A stretch of DNA of 6,694 nt from Methylotenera_A sp036675645 (lineage in GTDB: Bacteria; Pseudomonadota; Gammaproteobacteria; Burkholderiales; Methylophilaceae): positions 1 to 6,694 of the forward strand of contig JAKFEP010000188.1 in assembly GCA_036675645.1 (NCBI GenBank), given 5' to 3'. Shown here one piece after another: positions 1-6,623 of this stretch. A program made the translations under genes and the position numbers. The number at the start of each line of letters is the position of its first letter. Position 1 is the stretch's first letter. The notes under the pieces were generated by a model, which saw only the letters and a list, made by a program, of their open reading frames with translations, ran no database searches and was not told the DNA's origin.

Positions 1-1222
1 CTGCATTGTGAATCCAAACCAGCATGGGTGCGACTTCCCGAGCAAAAATTTGGCGGGTGTCGGCGTGATGTTTTATGTGTTGCTGGCGCTACGTGCAGAG
101 TTAAGAAGCCGCGGTGCTTTTGCAAATAAAGCAGAGCCAAATTTGACTGAGTTACTTGATTTGGTTGCGTTGGGTACGGTGGCCGATTTGGTGAAGCTAG
201 ATGCCAATAACCGCATCTTGGTTGAGCAAGGGCTACGCCGCATCCGTGCCAGTGCATGTTGTGCCGGTATTACCGCGCTACTGAAAATTGCTGGCAAAGA
301 ACCAGAAAAAGTCACTGCACAAGATTTAGGTTTTTATGTAGGGCCGCGCCTCAACGCAGCTGGCCGACTGGATGATATGCGACTTGGTATTGCCTGTTTA
401 CTGGCTGAAACTGAGGCTGAAGCAATCCAAAAAGCGCAAACGCTGCACGAATTGAATATGGAACGCCGCAATATTGAGGCCGATATGCAAGACGCGGCAC
501 TAGGTGCGCTAGAAAATATTGAAGTAGAAAATCAATATAGCCTGAGCATTTACAACGCTGACTACCATCAAGGTGTCATCGGCATTTTGGCTTCAAGATT
601 AAAAGAAAAATATCACCGGCCAACCCTGGTATTTGCAGATGCGGGCCAAGATACAAAAGATGGCCGACTGTTAAAAGGTTCTGGTCGCTCGATTGCCAGC
701 TTGCATTTGCGTGATGCGCTGGACCTAATCACCAAACAGCATCCGCAACTTATCTTGAAATTTGGCGGCCACGCCATGGCTGCAGGCTTGACTATACGCG
801 AAGCTGATTTTGCTGCGTTTCAAACTGCATTCGAGGCGGTGACACGCAACTTGCTGACAGAGTCGGATCTGCAAGCTGTTATCGAAACTGACGGTCACTT
901 AGATGTGCAAGATATGAGCCTGCAAACCGCAAATATATTAGCCTCTGGTGTGTGGGGCCAAGGTTTTGCACAGCCTGTTTTTAGTGATACTTTTAAAGTC
1001 ATTAATCAGCGTATTTTGGGTGAAAAGCACTCAAAACTCATTCTTGAGAAAGACAGTGCGCACGCTGATAAAAAAAGATATGACGCGATTTATTTTAATT
1101 ATGCAGAAAATTTACCAGAGAACATTGTTGCAGCATACGTACTGGATGCTAATGAATATAGGGGTTTACAGACCTTACAGTTGCAAATAAAACATGTGTT
1201 TTTAGGCATGCTTTCACAATAA
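1..1222 (+). CDS. recJ: RecJ, single-stranded-DNA-specific 5'-3' exonuclease (C-terminal part, 5' truncated by window)
   Basis: RecJ degrades single-stranded DNA 5' to 3' in RecF-pathway recombination, mismatch repair and base excision repair; it is a cytoplasmic metal-dependent (Mn/Mg) DHH-family phosphoesterase. The reading frame is open from the left edge (first whole codon at 2), and the GTG at 8 is an internal valine: NPNQHGCDFPSKNLAGVGV matches the interior of RecJ. About 406 codons are present against roughly 570 for the family, so about 160 N-terminal residues, with the first DHH metal-binding motifs, lie outside. Numbering from codon 8: GTVADLV (56-62), GPRLNAAGRLDD (112-123), HQGVIGI (187-192), GSGRSI (224-229), the DHHA1 signature GGHAMAAG (253-260), then an OB-fold-like end with WGQGFAQPVF (316-325). 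All expected motifs of the visible part are intact. No convincing terminator follows before the next gene 75 bases on. Confidence 0.96.
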   Translation, partial: CIVNPNQHGCDFPSKNLAGVGVMFYVLLALRAELRSRGAFANKAEPNLTELLDLVALGTVADLVKLDANNRILVEQGLRRIRASACCAGITALLKIAGKEPEKVTAQDLGFYVGPRLNAAGRLDDMRLGIACLLAETEAEAIQKAQTLHELNMERRNIEADMQDAALGALENIEVENQYSLSIYNADYHQGVIGILASRLKEKYHRPTLVFADAGQDTKDGRLLKGSGRSIASLHLRDALDLITKQHPQLILKFGGHAMAAGLTIREADFAAFQTAFEAVTRNLLTESDLQAVIETDGHLDVQDMSLQTANILASGVWGQGFAQPVFSDTFKVINQRILGEKHSKLILEKDSAHADKKRYDAIYFNYAENLPENIVAAYVLDANEYRGLQTLQLQIKHVFLGMLSQ

Positions 1223-1228
1223 TTTCAC

Positions 1229-1257
1229 TTGAAACTTTTACTAATTGTCGCTATCTT
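1229..1257 (+). promoter_or_regulatory. Candidate sigma-70 promoter of the yccA-like gene
   Basis: TTGAAA (1229-1234, 5 of 6 to the -35 consensus) and TATCTT (1252-1257, 4 of 6 to the -10 consensus) are separated by exactly 17 bases. It lies just after the recJ stop and would start transcription near 1264, about 34 bases before the yccA ATG. It is seen by eye only, and transcription from recJ could also read through. Confidence 0.45.
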
Positions 1258-1264
1258 AGATGTG

Positions 1265-1278
1265 TTGCCATTTGGCAA
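1265..1278 (+). other. Small stem-loop in the yccA leader
   Basis: TTGCC (1265-1269) pairs with GGCAA (1274-1278) around a 4-base ATTT loop; the A-T pair next to the loop could also close. It falls at the predicted 5' end of the mRNA and 8 bases before the ribosome binding site AAGGA (1287-1291). It is followed by only four T residues, so it is a poor terminator for recJ. A 5'-end stabilising hairpin is a possible role (inference). Confidence 0.35.
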
Positions 1279-1297
1279 GGTTTTATAAGGAAATAAA

Positions 1298-1984
1298 ATG
1301 TTAGATGATATTCAAGTGTTAGGTCGTGAAGGGTCGCTAGCTACGCAAAATAAAGTGCTGCGCAATACTTACGCCATGCTTGGCCTCACCATGATTCCAA
1401 CAGTGATTGGTGCAATGGTCGGCATGAAAATGAATTTTGCATTTGCGGCGTTACATCCGTTTATGTTTGCAATTGGTGCCATGGCAGTGTTGTTTGGTAT
1501 GTTTGCAGCCATCTCAGCCAACCGTAACAGCAGTATCGGCGTGGTGTTATTGCTAGGTTTAACCTTTGTACTGGGTTTGTTACTGGGCCCAATTTTGCAA
1601 CATGCGTTAAATCTGCGTAATGGTGGCCAGATTGTTGGCTTAGCGGCGGGTGGCACGGGTGTGATTTTAATGACAATGGCAGGTATCGCAACCACCACCA
1701 AAAAAGATTTTAGCTTCATGGGTAAATTCTTGCTGGTTGGCATTATTCTGTTGATTGTGGCATCACTGGCTAATATCTTTTTACAGATTCCAGCCATGAC
1801 ATTGGCGCTTTCTGGCGTGGGTGTGCTGTTGTTCTCAGGTTTTATTTTGTATGACGTTAGTCGTATTGTGAATGGTGGCGAAACTAATTACATCATGGCA
1901 ACGTTAGGTTTGTATATGAGTATTTATAACCTGTTTACCAGCCTGTTGCAGTTGCTGATGGGGTTAATGGGTAGCAACGATTAA
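1298..1984 (+). CDS. yccA: YccA-like Bax inhibitor-1 family inner-membrane protein
   Basis: This is a 228-residue integral membrane protein of the Bax inhibitor-1/TMBIM family. In E. coli, YccA is a substrate and modulator of the FtsH protease and protects SecY when translocons jam; the same role here is inferred. After a hydrophilic N-terminus (residues 1-22) there are seven hydrophobic segments, at about 24-43, 51-73, 79-97, 108-130, 140-160, 166-186 and 200-223. The family signature is clear near the end: LYDVSRIVNGGETNYI (184-199), then LYMSIYNLFTSLL (205-217), closely resembling E. coli YccA. Asp186 of the family's acidic pair is present, while the second site, usually Asp, is Ser208, as I recall for YccA itself. 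The start is fixed by AAGGA (1287-1291), 6 bases before ATG. It is probably monocistronic: own promoter candidate before it, strong terminator 27 bases after. The symbol is given by resemblance to YccA; other paralogues (YbhL, YbhM) fit less well. Confidence 0.9.
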   Translation: MLDDIQVLGREGSLATQNKVLRNTYAMLGLTMIPTVIGAMVGMKMNFAFAALHPFMFAIGAMAVLFGMFAAISANRNSSIGVVLLLGLTFVLGLLLGPILQHALNLRNGGQIVGLAAGGTGVILMTMAGIATTTKKDFSFMGKFLLVGIILLIVASLANIFLQIPAMTLALSGVGVLLFSGFILYDVSRIVNGGETNYIMATLGLYMSIYNLFTSLLQLLMGLMGSND

Positions 1985-1985
1985 G

Positions 1986-1997
1986 CAGTTTAAACTG
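1986..1997. repeat. 12-bp perfect palindrome CAGTTTAAACTG
   Basis: This self-complementary 12-mer sits immediately after the yccA stop codon and 14 bases before the terminator palindrome. It could be a chance AT-rich palindrome or part of the 3'-end structure of the yccA transcript; nothing else indicates function. Confidence 0.35.
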
Positions 1998-2011
1998 TAA
2001 GTAACCCGCAG

Positions 2012-2035
2012 AAAAACCCGCCTAGGCGGGTTTTT
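2012..2035. terminator. Bidirectional rho-independent terminator between yccA and tadA
   Basis: The two 12-base halves AAAAACCCGCCT (2012-2023) and AGGCGGGTTTTT (2024-2035) are exact reverse complements. The CCCGCC/GGCGGG core is followed by T6 (2031-2036) on the + strand and by T5 on the - strand. It lies 27 bases past the yccA stop and 21 bases past the tadA stop, so it can end both converging transcripts. A second AACCCGC (2003-2009) just upstream could compete for pairing with the GCGGGTT arm. Confidence 0.9.
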
Positions 2036-2056
2036 TGTTTAATTGTTCGGGTTTTT

Positions 2057-2533
2057 TTATTGGGTTTTATTTAACCGGCGCAGTTTAAAAAAATCTGTGA
2101 GTAGCGCACCACACTGCTCAGCCAGAATGCCACCAATGACCTCAGTGTGATGGTTCAACTTAGCTTCGCTCATCAAATCAATCACGCTGCCACAAGCGCC
2201 AGTTTTTGGGTCGCGCGCACCATACACCAATCTTTTAAAGCGTGCATGTTGTATTGCACCTGCGCACATAGCGCAAGGTTCTAGTGTGACGTAGAGCGTG
2301 CAATCGATTAATCTGTAGTTACCCAGATGCATGGCGGCTTGACGCAAAGCTTGTATTTCCGCATGCGCAGTCGGGTCTTGCAGACTGATAGGTGCGTTGC
2401 TGCCACGGCCAATAATTTCGCCATCTTTCACTACAATAGCGCCTACTGGCACCTCGCCATTACCCGCAGCCGAGCTTGCTAACGCTAGCGCCTGCTGCAT
2501 AAATTCAATATCCATATGATTCTCAGAGGCCAT
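2057..2533 (-). CDS. tadA: tRNA-specific adenosine deaminase TadA
   Basis: TadA is a cytoplasmic zinc enzyme that deaminates adenosine 34 of tRNA-Arg(ACG) to inosine, letting one tRNA read CGU, CGC and CGA; it is essential in E. coli. The 158-residue product (E. coli about 167) has the full cytidine/deoxycytidylate deaminase fold signature. HAE at 57-59 supplies the zinc ligand His57 and the proton shuttle Glu59, and PCAMC at 86-90 supplies ligands Cys87 and Cys90. DPTAHAEI, NYRLIDCTLYVTLEPCAMCAGA and GARDPKTGACGS are TadA-like rather than guanine- or cytosine-deaminase-like. The start is uncertain: ATG at 2533 has no clear Shine-Dalgarno, while Met7 (ATG at 2513-2515) has GAGA 5-6 bases upstream, and homology really begins around residue 10. 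It begins 19 bases after the tgpA stop on the same strand with no terminator between, so it is probably the last gene of the moxR-type operon. Confidence 0.96.
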   Translation of the reverse strand: MASENHMDIEFMQQALALASSAAGNGEVPVGAIVVKDGEIIGRGSNAPISLQDPTAHAEIQALRQAAMHLGNYRLIDCTLYVTLEPCAMCAGAIQHARFKRLVYGARDPKTGACGSVIDLMSEAKLNHHTEVIGGILAEQCGALLTDFFKLRRLNKTQ

Positions 2534-2552
2534 GGTTTTCTATTTTACGAGT

Positions 2553-4553
2553 TTAATAATACGGCTTTTTAATATTCAGTTGCGCTACTAGAGATTCCAG
2601 TTGTTTCAATATATCTGACTGTACTCTATCATTAGGTTGCTCACTATATTGCAGCGCATTATAGCTACTGGCAATCTGCAAAATTTGTTGCTGATGACTT
2701 GGCAACGATTGCGCAGCGCGGCTGGCAAAGTCTAGCGCCCCTTCGCCTGTAGTGGGTTGCAAGTTTACCCGTTTTAACTTGTGTAAATATTGTTGGTAAA
2801 GCTGCTGCGCAGGGTTAAGTTTAGCTTTAACTTGCCTGAACAAAAAGTAGCTGGTGGCTACCATCACCAATACGATTGCGCCCGTCATCCAAAACACCAA
2901 GTCAGACAAGCCTAGCTTTTTGCCAGTCAACTGGTTTAAAAATTCTAACTGCTTTTTATCGTCATAGCCCAGCACCCATTGATTCCAACTATTGTTAATA
3001 CTGTCAAAATTTAAAAATGCTTTTTTAAGTAGCGGATAATCGCCTCTTGCCAGCAAAGGCAACTCGCTGTTGTCGCGTAGTGCCTCGCTAATACCTTGCT
3101 CTATGCGCTCTGGCGAGACTGCTGCGGTCGGGTCAACTCTCACCCAACCTTGGCCTTGCAGCCAAACTTCGGTCCAGGCATGCGCATCACTTTGGCGCAC
3201 AATCAAGTAATTACCATTGGGGTTTAACTCACCGCCTTGATAGCCTGTGACAATGCGTGCAGGCACCCCTGCAGCTCGCATTAAATAAACGAAGCTGGTG
3301 GCATAATGCTCGCAAAATCCACGCTTAGTATTGAACAAAAATTCGTCAATAGGGTTTTCGCTCAAAATAGGTGGTCGCAGGGTATAAATGAAAGGCTGAT
3401 CGCGAAACATTTGAAGTGCTTTGTTGATTTTTTGCTGTGGCGATAAATCCTGCCATGATTTCACCAATTCAAACGTGCGTGGATTTTCACCTTCGGTGAA
3501 TTGCAGGCTAAGCACTTGCTCGCGCTCACCAAGTGTTGTGCCTAGCTGATAATTAGGATGCGAACTGGCGCTGTAACGAATGCGCTTGCGCACAGGTTGG
3601 TTGCTGACTGCAGAGTAATCATGCGTAAAATTGCCGCCTGCAGGAGCTAATGTGGGCATGTCTAACAGCAGCAACCAGTTGCGGTTGTGCGGTTCTAGCG
3701 TAATAGTGTAATCAAACGCAGTGCCAGTCGTTGCTAATATCTCGTTACGTAAGCCTATGCGTTTGCTGGGCATCAGCCATTCGTTGCCATTTTGGTGCCA
3801 CAACACTGGTCCGCGCCAATACAGCTGATTGTTAGGCGGCAACTTGCCCTTAAACTGCACGCGAAATGCAACGCTGCTGTTTATCGTAAGATTGCTAATA
3901 TTGCCAAATTTTAGATTGTCACCTAAGCCTGTCATGCCGCTGTAAGCGTCTTGCGGAATGCCCCACAGGGGGCCAGGAATACGCGGAAACAGGACAAATA
4001 GAATCAGCATCACAGGCACAGATTGCAATAACATTTTGCCTGCTAGTTTGAGTAAAAATTGCCAATTTTGTGGTGATTTAAGGCTGACATGAATCAGCGT
4101 AGCGGTTAGCAAAATAAGCGGTGGAATACTCAAAGCAAAAGTGAGCATGCTTTGGTTAAACAAAAACAAATTGCCGATTAAAAAGTAGGCCAGCATTACC
4201 GTGAATATATAGTCACGGATGACGCGGGTTTCTAGCAGCTTTAACACGGTCATCAGCACTAATAAACTCAAGCTGGCATCACGCCCAAATTGCCCTTTAA
4301 AACTGAGCAAAACCGCCAAACCTACTAGCAGAGATAACAGCATCAACAACCAGCGATTAGGCATCAGCAAGGGTTGGTTAACCGCAAAGTAGCGCCAGCC
4401 GCCAAATAGTCCGCAGCTGGCGGTGACCCAAATGGGCAGGTTGGGCGTATGTATGGCCAAGATAAGCGCTAAACTGGCCAGCAGCCAATATAGGTGTTGC
4501 TTGTTAAGCAAATTTGCAGGACTGAGTGTGTTTTTAAGGTTGGCTTTTGGCAT
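2553..4553 (-). CDS. tgpA: TgpA-type membrane transglutaminase-like protein (DUF3488-transglutaminase-DUF4129)
   Basis: This 666-residue inner-membrane protein has an extracytoplasmic transglutaminase-like domain. The Pseudomonas aeruginosa homologue TgpA is reported to be important for viability, but its natural substrate is unknown. The N-terminal DUF3488 part has about six or seven hydrophobic segments (roughly 21-35, 41-57, 66-84, 92-108, 115-133, 137-157, 168-190). A soluble region of about 360 residues follows, with the catalytic triad visible: Cys414 in RGFCEHYATSF, His458 in SDAHAWTEVW, Asp474 in VRVDPTAAV. One further membrane segment (551-573) leads to a cytoplasmic DUF4129-like tail (about 577-660, with LYQQYLHKL and ALDFASRA). 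All three catalytic residues are kept, so activity is plausible, either transglutaminase or amidase/protease. The start has no obvious Shine-Dalgarno; it lies 13 bases after the DUF58 gene, pointing to coupled translation. Length and layout are normal for the family. Confidence 0.95.
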   Translation of the reverse strand: MPKANLKNTLSPANLLNKQHLYWLLASLALILAIHTPNLPIWVTASCGLFGGWRYFAVNQPLLMPNRWLLMLLSLLVGLAVLLSFKGQFGRDASLSLLVLMTVLKLLETRVIRDYIFTVMLAYFLIGNLFLFNQSMLTFALSIPPLILLTATLIHVSLKSPQNWQFLLKLAGKMLLQSVPVMLILFVLFPRIPGPLWGIPQDAYSGMTGLGDNLKFGNISNLTINSSVAFRVQFKGKLPPNNQLYWRGPVLWHQNGNEWLMPSKRIGLRNEILATTGTAFDYTITLEPHNRNWLLLLDMPTLAPAGGNFTHDYSAVSNQPVRKRIRYSASSHPNYQLGTTLGEREQVLSLQFTEGENPRTFELVKSWQDLSPQQKINKALQMFRDQPFIYTLRPPILSENPIDEFLFNTKRGFCEHYATSFVYLMRAAGVPARIVTGYQGGELNPNGNYLIVRQSDAHAWTEVWLQGQGWVRVDPTAAVSPERIEQGISEALRDNSELPLLARGDYPLLKKAFLNFDSINNSWNQWVLGYDDKKQLEFLNQLTGKKLGLSDLVFWMTGAIVLVMVATSYFLFRQVKAKLNPAQQLYQQYLHKLKRVNLQPTTGEGALDFASRAAQSLPSHQQQILQIASSYNALQYSEQPNDRVQSDILKQLESLVAQLNIKKPYY

Positions 4554-4566
4554 GGCTTTTATTAAA

Positions 4567-5538
4567 TCAGTCTAACAACGCCAATGCTTTTAACGCTTCA
4601 TGGTAATGCGCTTCTGAATTATTTGGCGCTAATGTTAAATGGGGCAGCCTTAAGCCAAAATGCTGCTGCGCCGTGTGCGCATCAATTACCCAGCGTGTCA
4701 GTTGTGAGATGCGTGCTTCGAATGCTAAGCCACTGGTTTCTGCCCAATCTAAAAATAATATTGCGCTGCCATCGCCGCTATATTGTTTGCTTAGCATGCC
4801 GATGCCTTTGCTCGAAGCCTTCCAATCGACACGGCTGGGCGCATCGCCCATTTGGTATGTCTTATGGCCGTCAAAATCTTCATCACCACGTGCGACAAGG
4901 TTTTTACCGCCAGTTTGCCCAGTATTCGAAATCGGGGGTGCAATATTATTTGCGCTAGGTTTGGCATACACCAATACTTGTTGTGGGCTTTCTACATAAG
5001 CCCATGCGTGAAACAGCATCAGTGGAAATTCGGTATGTAGTTTAATACGTGGCAGTGTTTGCCAGCCACGTTGTTGCGTCTGCGAAGGCGCTAAAAAAGT
5101 CTGGCTGCAATTCGCTGCAATATCTTCCATAATCACTGCATTGTCTTCAAACTGTGCTGCAATGGCATAGCGCGCACGGCTTTTGGAGTCTGCAAATTGT
5201 AATTGCATTCGCACCGCTTCGCCAGCAAATACAGGGCTGGCTGGCAGTGTGGTGATTTGCAGATGCACCAGATTGCGCCATGTGTGCAGCATGGCCATGT
5301 TGCCAAGGGATGCTAGCAAGAACGTGACGTAGTAACCCAAGCTGATGGAGTAGTTAATTGAACCCACTAGCAGCAAAATCAGCATGACAGCATACAAAAT
5401 GCCCCAGCGTGTTGGCAAAATGTAGATTTGGCGTGGGTTTAGCGTCGCAATATTGTCGTGACTGCTGGCTACGCGAAACCACCTCTTCCAATAGTCAGCA
5501 GTAAAATAACGTGGTTTAAGTAAGCTAGCATCAGCCAT
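4567..5538 (-). CDS. DUF58 domain-containing membrane protein, partner of the MoxR-type ATPase
   Basis: This 323-residue protein belongs to the DUF58 family, usually encoded between a MoxR ATPase and a TgpA protein. The molecular role is not established; a membrane-bound partner or client of the ATPase is the common guess. An N-terminal soluble stretch of about 40 residues is followed by two hydrophobic segments (about 46-61 and 65-85) and then a soluble domain. The DUF58 signature is clear at 218-244: GDEDFDGHKTYQMGD, then RVDWKASSK. The fold is related to von Willebrand A domains. The strand where a metal-site DxSxS motif would sit reads LDWAETSG (263-270), so a canonical MIDAS is not present, as appears usual for this subgroup. 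ISQLTRWVIDA (277-287) follows. The start lies 7 bases after the ATPase stop with no Shine-Dalgarno in or just before the gap, suggesting translational coupling. It is followed by tgpA after 13 bases. Confidence 0.92.
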   Translation of the reverse strand: MADASLLKPRYFTADYWKRWFRVASSHDNIATLNPRQIYILPTRWGILYAVMLILLLVGSINYSISLGYYVTFLLASLGNMAMLHTWRNLVHLQITTLPASPVFAGEAVRMQLQFADSKSRARYAIAAQFEDNAVIMEDIAANCSQTFLAPSQTQQRGWQTLPRIKLHTEFPLMLFHAWAYVESPQQVLVYAKPSANNIAPPISNTGQTGGKNLVARGDEDFDGHKTYQMGDAPSRVDWKASSKGIGMLSKQYSGDGSAILFLDWAETSGLAFEARISQLTRWVIDAHTAQQHFGLRLPHLTLAPNNSEAHYHEALKALALLD

Positions 5539-5545
5539 TTAGGGT

Positions 5546-6478
5546 TTAGCGAATCGCCACGCGCTCTAGTATATGCTTAGCAATTTCGTTATTCTCAGCA
5601 GCTAGACGATGAGATACCACGCTGGCAAATACTGCTTGCACGTCTTCCGGAATGACAAAATCGCGCCCTTCAAGTAGCGCCCATGCTTGTGCGCACAACT
5701 TTAGGCCCAACCCCGCGCGTGGTGATAAACCAGTACTAAATTGTGTGCGTGTGTATAGAATTAAATCTTGTAGATAATCTAATAATTGGTCTGACACGTG
5801 CACATTTTTGACCGCCTGTTGCAGTGAGATTAGCGTGTTTACATCACATACTGGTTTAATCGATGTGCCTGTCATTGAATGACGCCCCGCTTGATTTTTC
5901 AACAAAGCGCGTTCAGATTGTGCATCGGGGTAACCTAGTGTGATGCGCATTAAAAAGCGGTCTAGTTGCGATTCTGGCAAGGGAAAGGTGCCGATATGAT
6001 GCTTGGGGTTTTGCGTGGCAATCACAAAGAATGGCTTAGGTAGTGCGTGTGTTTCACCGTCAATAGTAATTTGCTGTTCTTCCATTGCCTCTAGTAGTGC
6101 ACTCTGCGTTTTGGGCGTAGCGCGATTGATTTCGTCTGCCAGCAACACATTGGTAAACACTGGCCCTGGGTGAAATTGAAACGCCGAAGTAGCGCGGTCG
6201 TATACTGATACGCCAATAATATCTGCAGGCAGTAAATCGCTAGTAAATTGGCTGCGCCTGAAATTGAGGCCTAACACCTGTGCCAGCGTGTGCGCCAACG
6301 TGGTTTTGCCCATGCCAGGCAAATCTTCTATCAGTAAATGTCCGCCCGATAATAAGCATGCCAAGCTTAGTTTTACTTGCGTTTGCTTGCCTAAAATAAC
6401 TTGAGAAGTGCCATCTACAATGGCTTTTAGAACAGTTTGCATGGTTATTTCTTCGTTATTCTTCATAGGTTTTATCAT
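5546..6478 (-). CDS. MoxR-family AAA+ ATPase
   Basis: This is a cytoplasmic AAA+ ATPase of the MoxR group, thought to act as a chaperone in maturation of envelope or enzyme complexes. In the 310-residue frame: Walker A region EDLPGMGKTT (51-60), Walker B LLADEINRA (112-120, with Asp115 and Glu116), sensor 1 ATQNP (154-158), the box LPESQLDRF (167-175) with a probable arginine finger, and sensor 2 SPRAG (252-256). All ATPase elements are intact. Three in-frame starts exist: Met1 (6476-6478), Met5 and Met13 (6440-6442). Only Met13 is preceded by a purine-rich GAAG-AAA stretch at sensible spacing, and typical relatives begin about there, so the true protein may be 298 residues. It is the first gene of the probable four-gene operon. 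No von Willebrand A gene is adjacent, unlike many MoxR loci. I give no symbol, because moxR strictly denotes a methanol-oxidation gene and that link is unproven here. Confidence 0.94.
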   Translation of the reverse strand: MIKPMKNNEEITMQTVLKAIVDGTSQVILGKQTQVKLSLACLLSGGHLLIEDLPGMGKTTLAHTLAQVLGLNFRRSQFTSDLLPADIIGVSVYDRATSAFQFHPGPVFTNVLLADEINRATPKTQSALLEAMEEQQITIDGETHALPKPFFVIATQNPKHHIGTFPLPESQLDRFLMRITLGYPDAQSERALLKNQAGRHSMTGTSIKPVCDVNTLISLQQAVKNVHVSDQLLDYLQDLILYTRTQFSTGLSPRAGLGLKLCAQAWALLEGRDFVIPEDVQAVFASVVSHRLAAENNEIAKHILERVAIR

Positions 6479-6514
6479 TTAATTAGTTCACAAGCTTGCA
6501 AAACGGATTATTTG

Positions 6515-6551
6515 TACAGCAGCTAATATTGCGACAATATCGCTGCTTGTA
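6515..6551. repeat. 37-bp interrupted dyad (operator or leader hairpin candidate)
   Basis: Outer arms TACAGCAGC (6515-6523) and GCTGCTTGTA (6542-6551) are complementary except for one extra base. Inner arms ATATTG (6526-6531) and CAATAT (6535-6540) pair perfectly around the loop CGA. About 15 base pairs form in all, with a small internal mismatch (TA against C). Neither side is followed by a T run, so it is not an intrinsic terminator. It lies 37 bases upstream of the ATPase gene, where it could be an operator or an mRNA leader hairpin. Confidence 0.55.
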
Positions 6552-6561
6552 AAATTCAAAC

Positions 6562-6591
6562 TTGACCTAATATTAGCATGAGGCATTAAAT
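6562..6591 (+). promoter_or_regulatory. Weak promoter candidate for the gene starting at 6688
   Basis: TTGACC (6562-6567, 5 of 6) and TTAAAT (6586-6591, 4 of 6) are 18 bases apart, implying a leader of about 90 bases. A closer alternative is TTGTGA (6625-6630) with TTTAAG (6648-6653) at 17 bases, which would start near 6660 and would be straddled by the direct repeat. The sequence alone does not decide between them. Confidence 0.28.
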
Positions 6592-6592
6592 T

Positions 6593-6623
6593 CTTATGAA
6601 CAACTCTTGTATCCAGATGTCAA
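6593..6623 (-). promoter_or_regulatory. Weak promoter candidate for the MoxR-DUF58-tgpA-tadA unit
   Basis: Read on the minus strand, a perfect TTGACA (6618-6623) is followed after 19 bases by CATAAG (6593-6598, 4 of 6 to consensus). The spacing is longer than ideal. A second possibility nearer the gene is TTGTCG (6532-6537) with AATAAT (6507-6512), also 19 bases apart and overlapping the dyad. Neither is strong. Confidence 0.25.

Noticed and set aside
73..315. 80-codon minus-strand open frame inside recJ
   Set aside because: It lies wholly within well-conserved recJ sequence, has no family features, and is composed of low-information Ser/Ala/Arg residues typical of an antisense shadow.
1265..1284. 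TTGCC/GGCAA hairpin followed by TTTT as a recJ terminator
   Set aside because: The stem is only five pairs, and GG interrupts before just four T residues, so it is too weak to call an intrinsic terminator.
1369..1797. 142-codon minus-strand open frame inside yccA
   Set aside because: It is an antisense mirror of a membrane protein, with many Pro/Ile/Lys runs and no start signal. The + strand frame has clear family motifs and a ribosome binding site.
4584..5040. Three overlapping + strand open frames (62-124 codons) opposite the DUF58 gene
   Set aside because: They overlap each other and the conserved DUF58 coding sequence, lack recognisable domains, and have no convincing ribosome binding sites.
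5546..6478. Reading the MoxR-type gene as part of a methanol dehydrogenase (mxa) cluster
   Set aside because: No methanol oxidation genes are in the window, and the DUF58 and TgpA neighbours identify the general envelope-type MoxR module instead.
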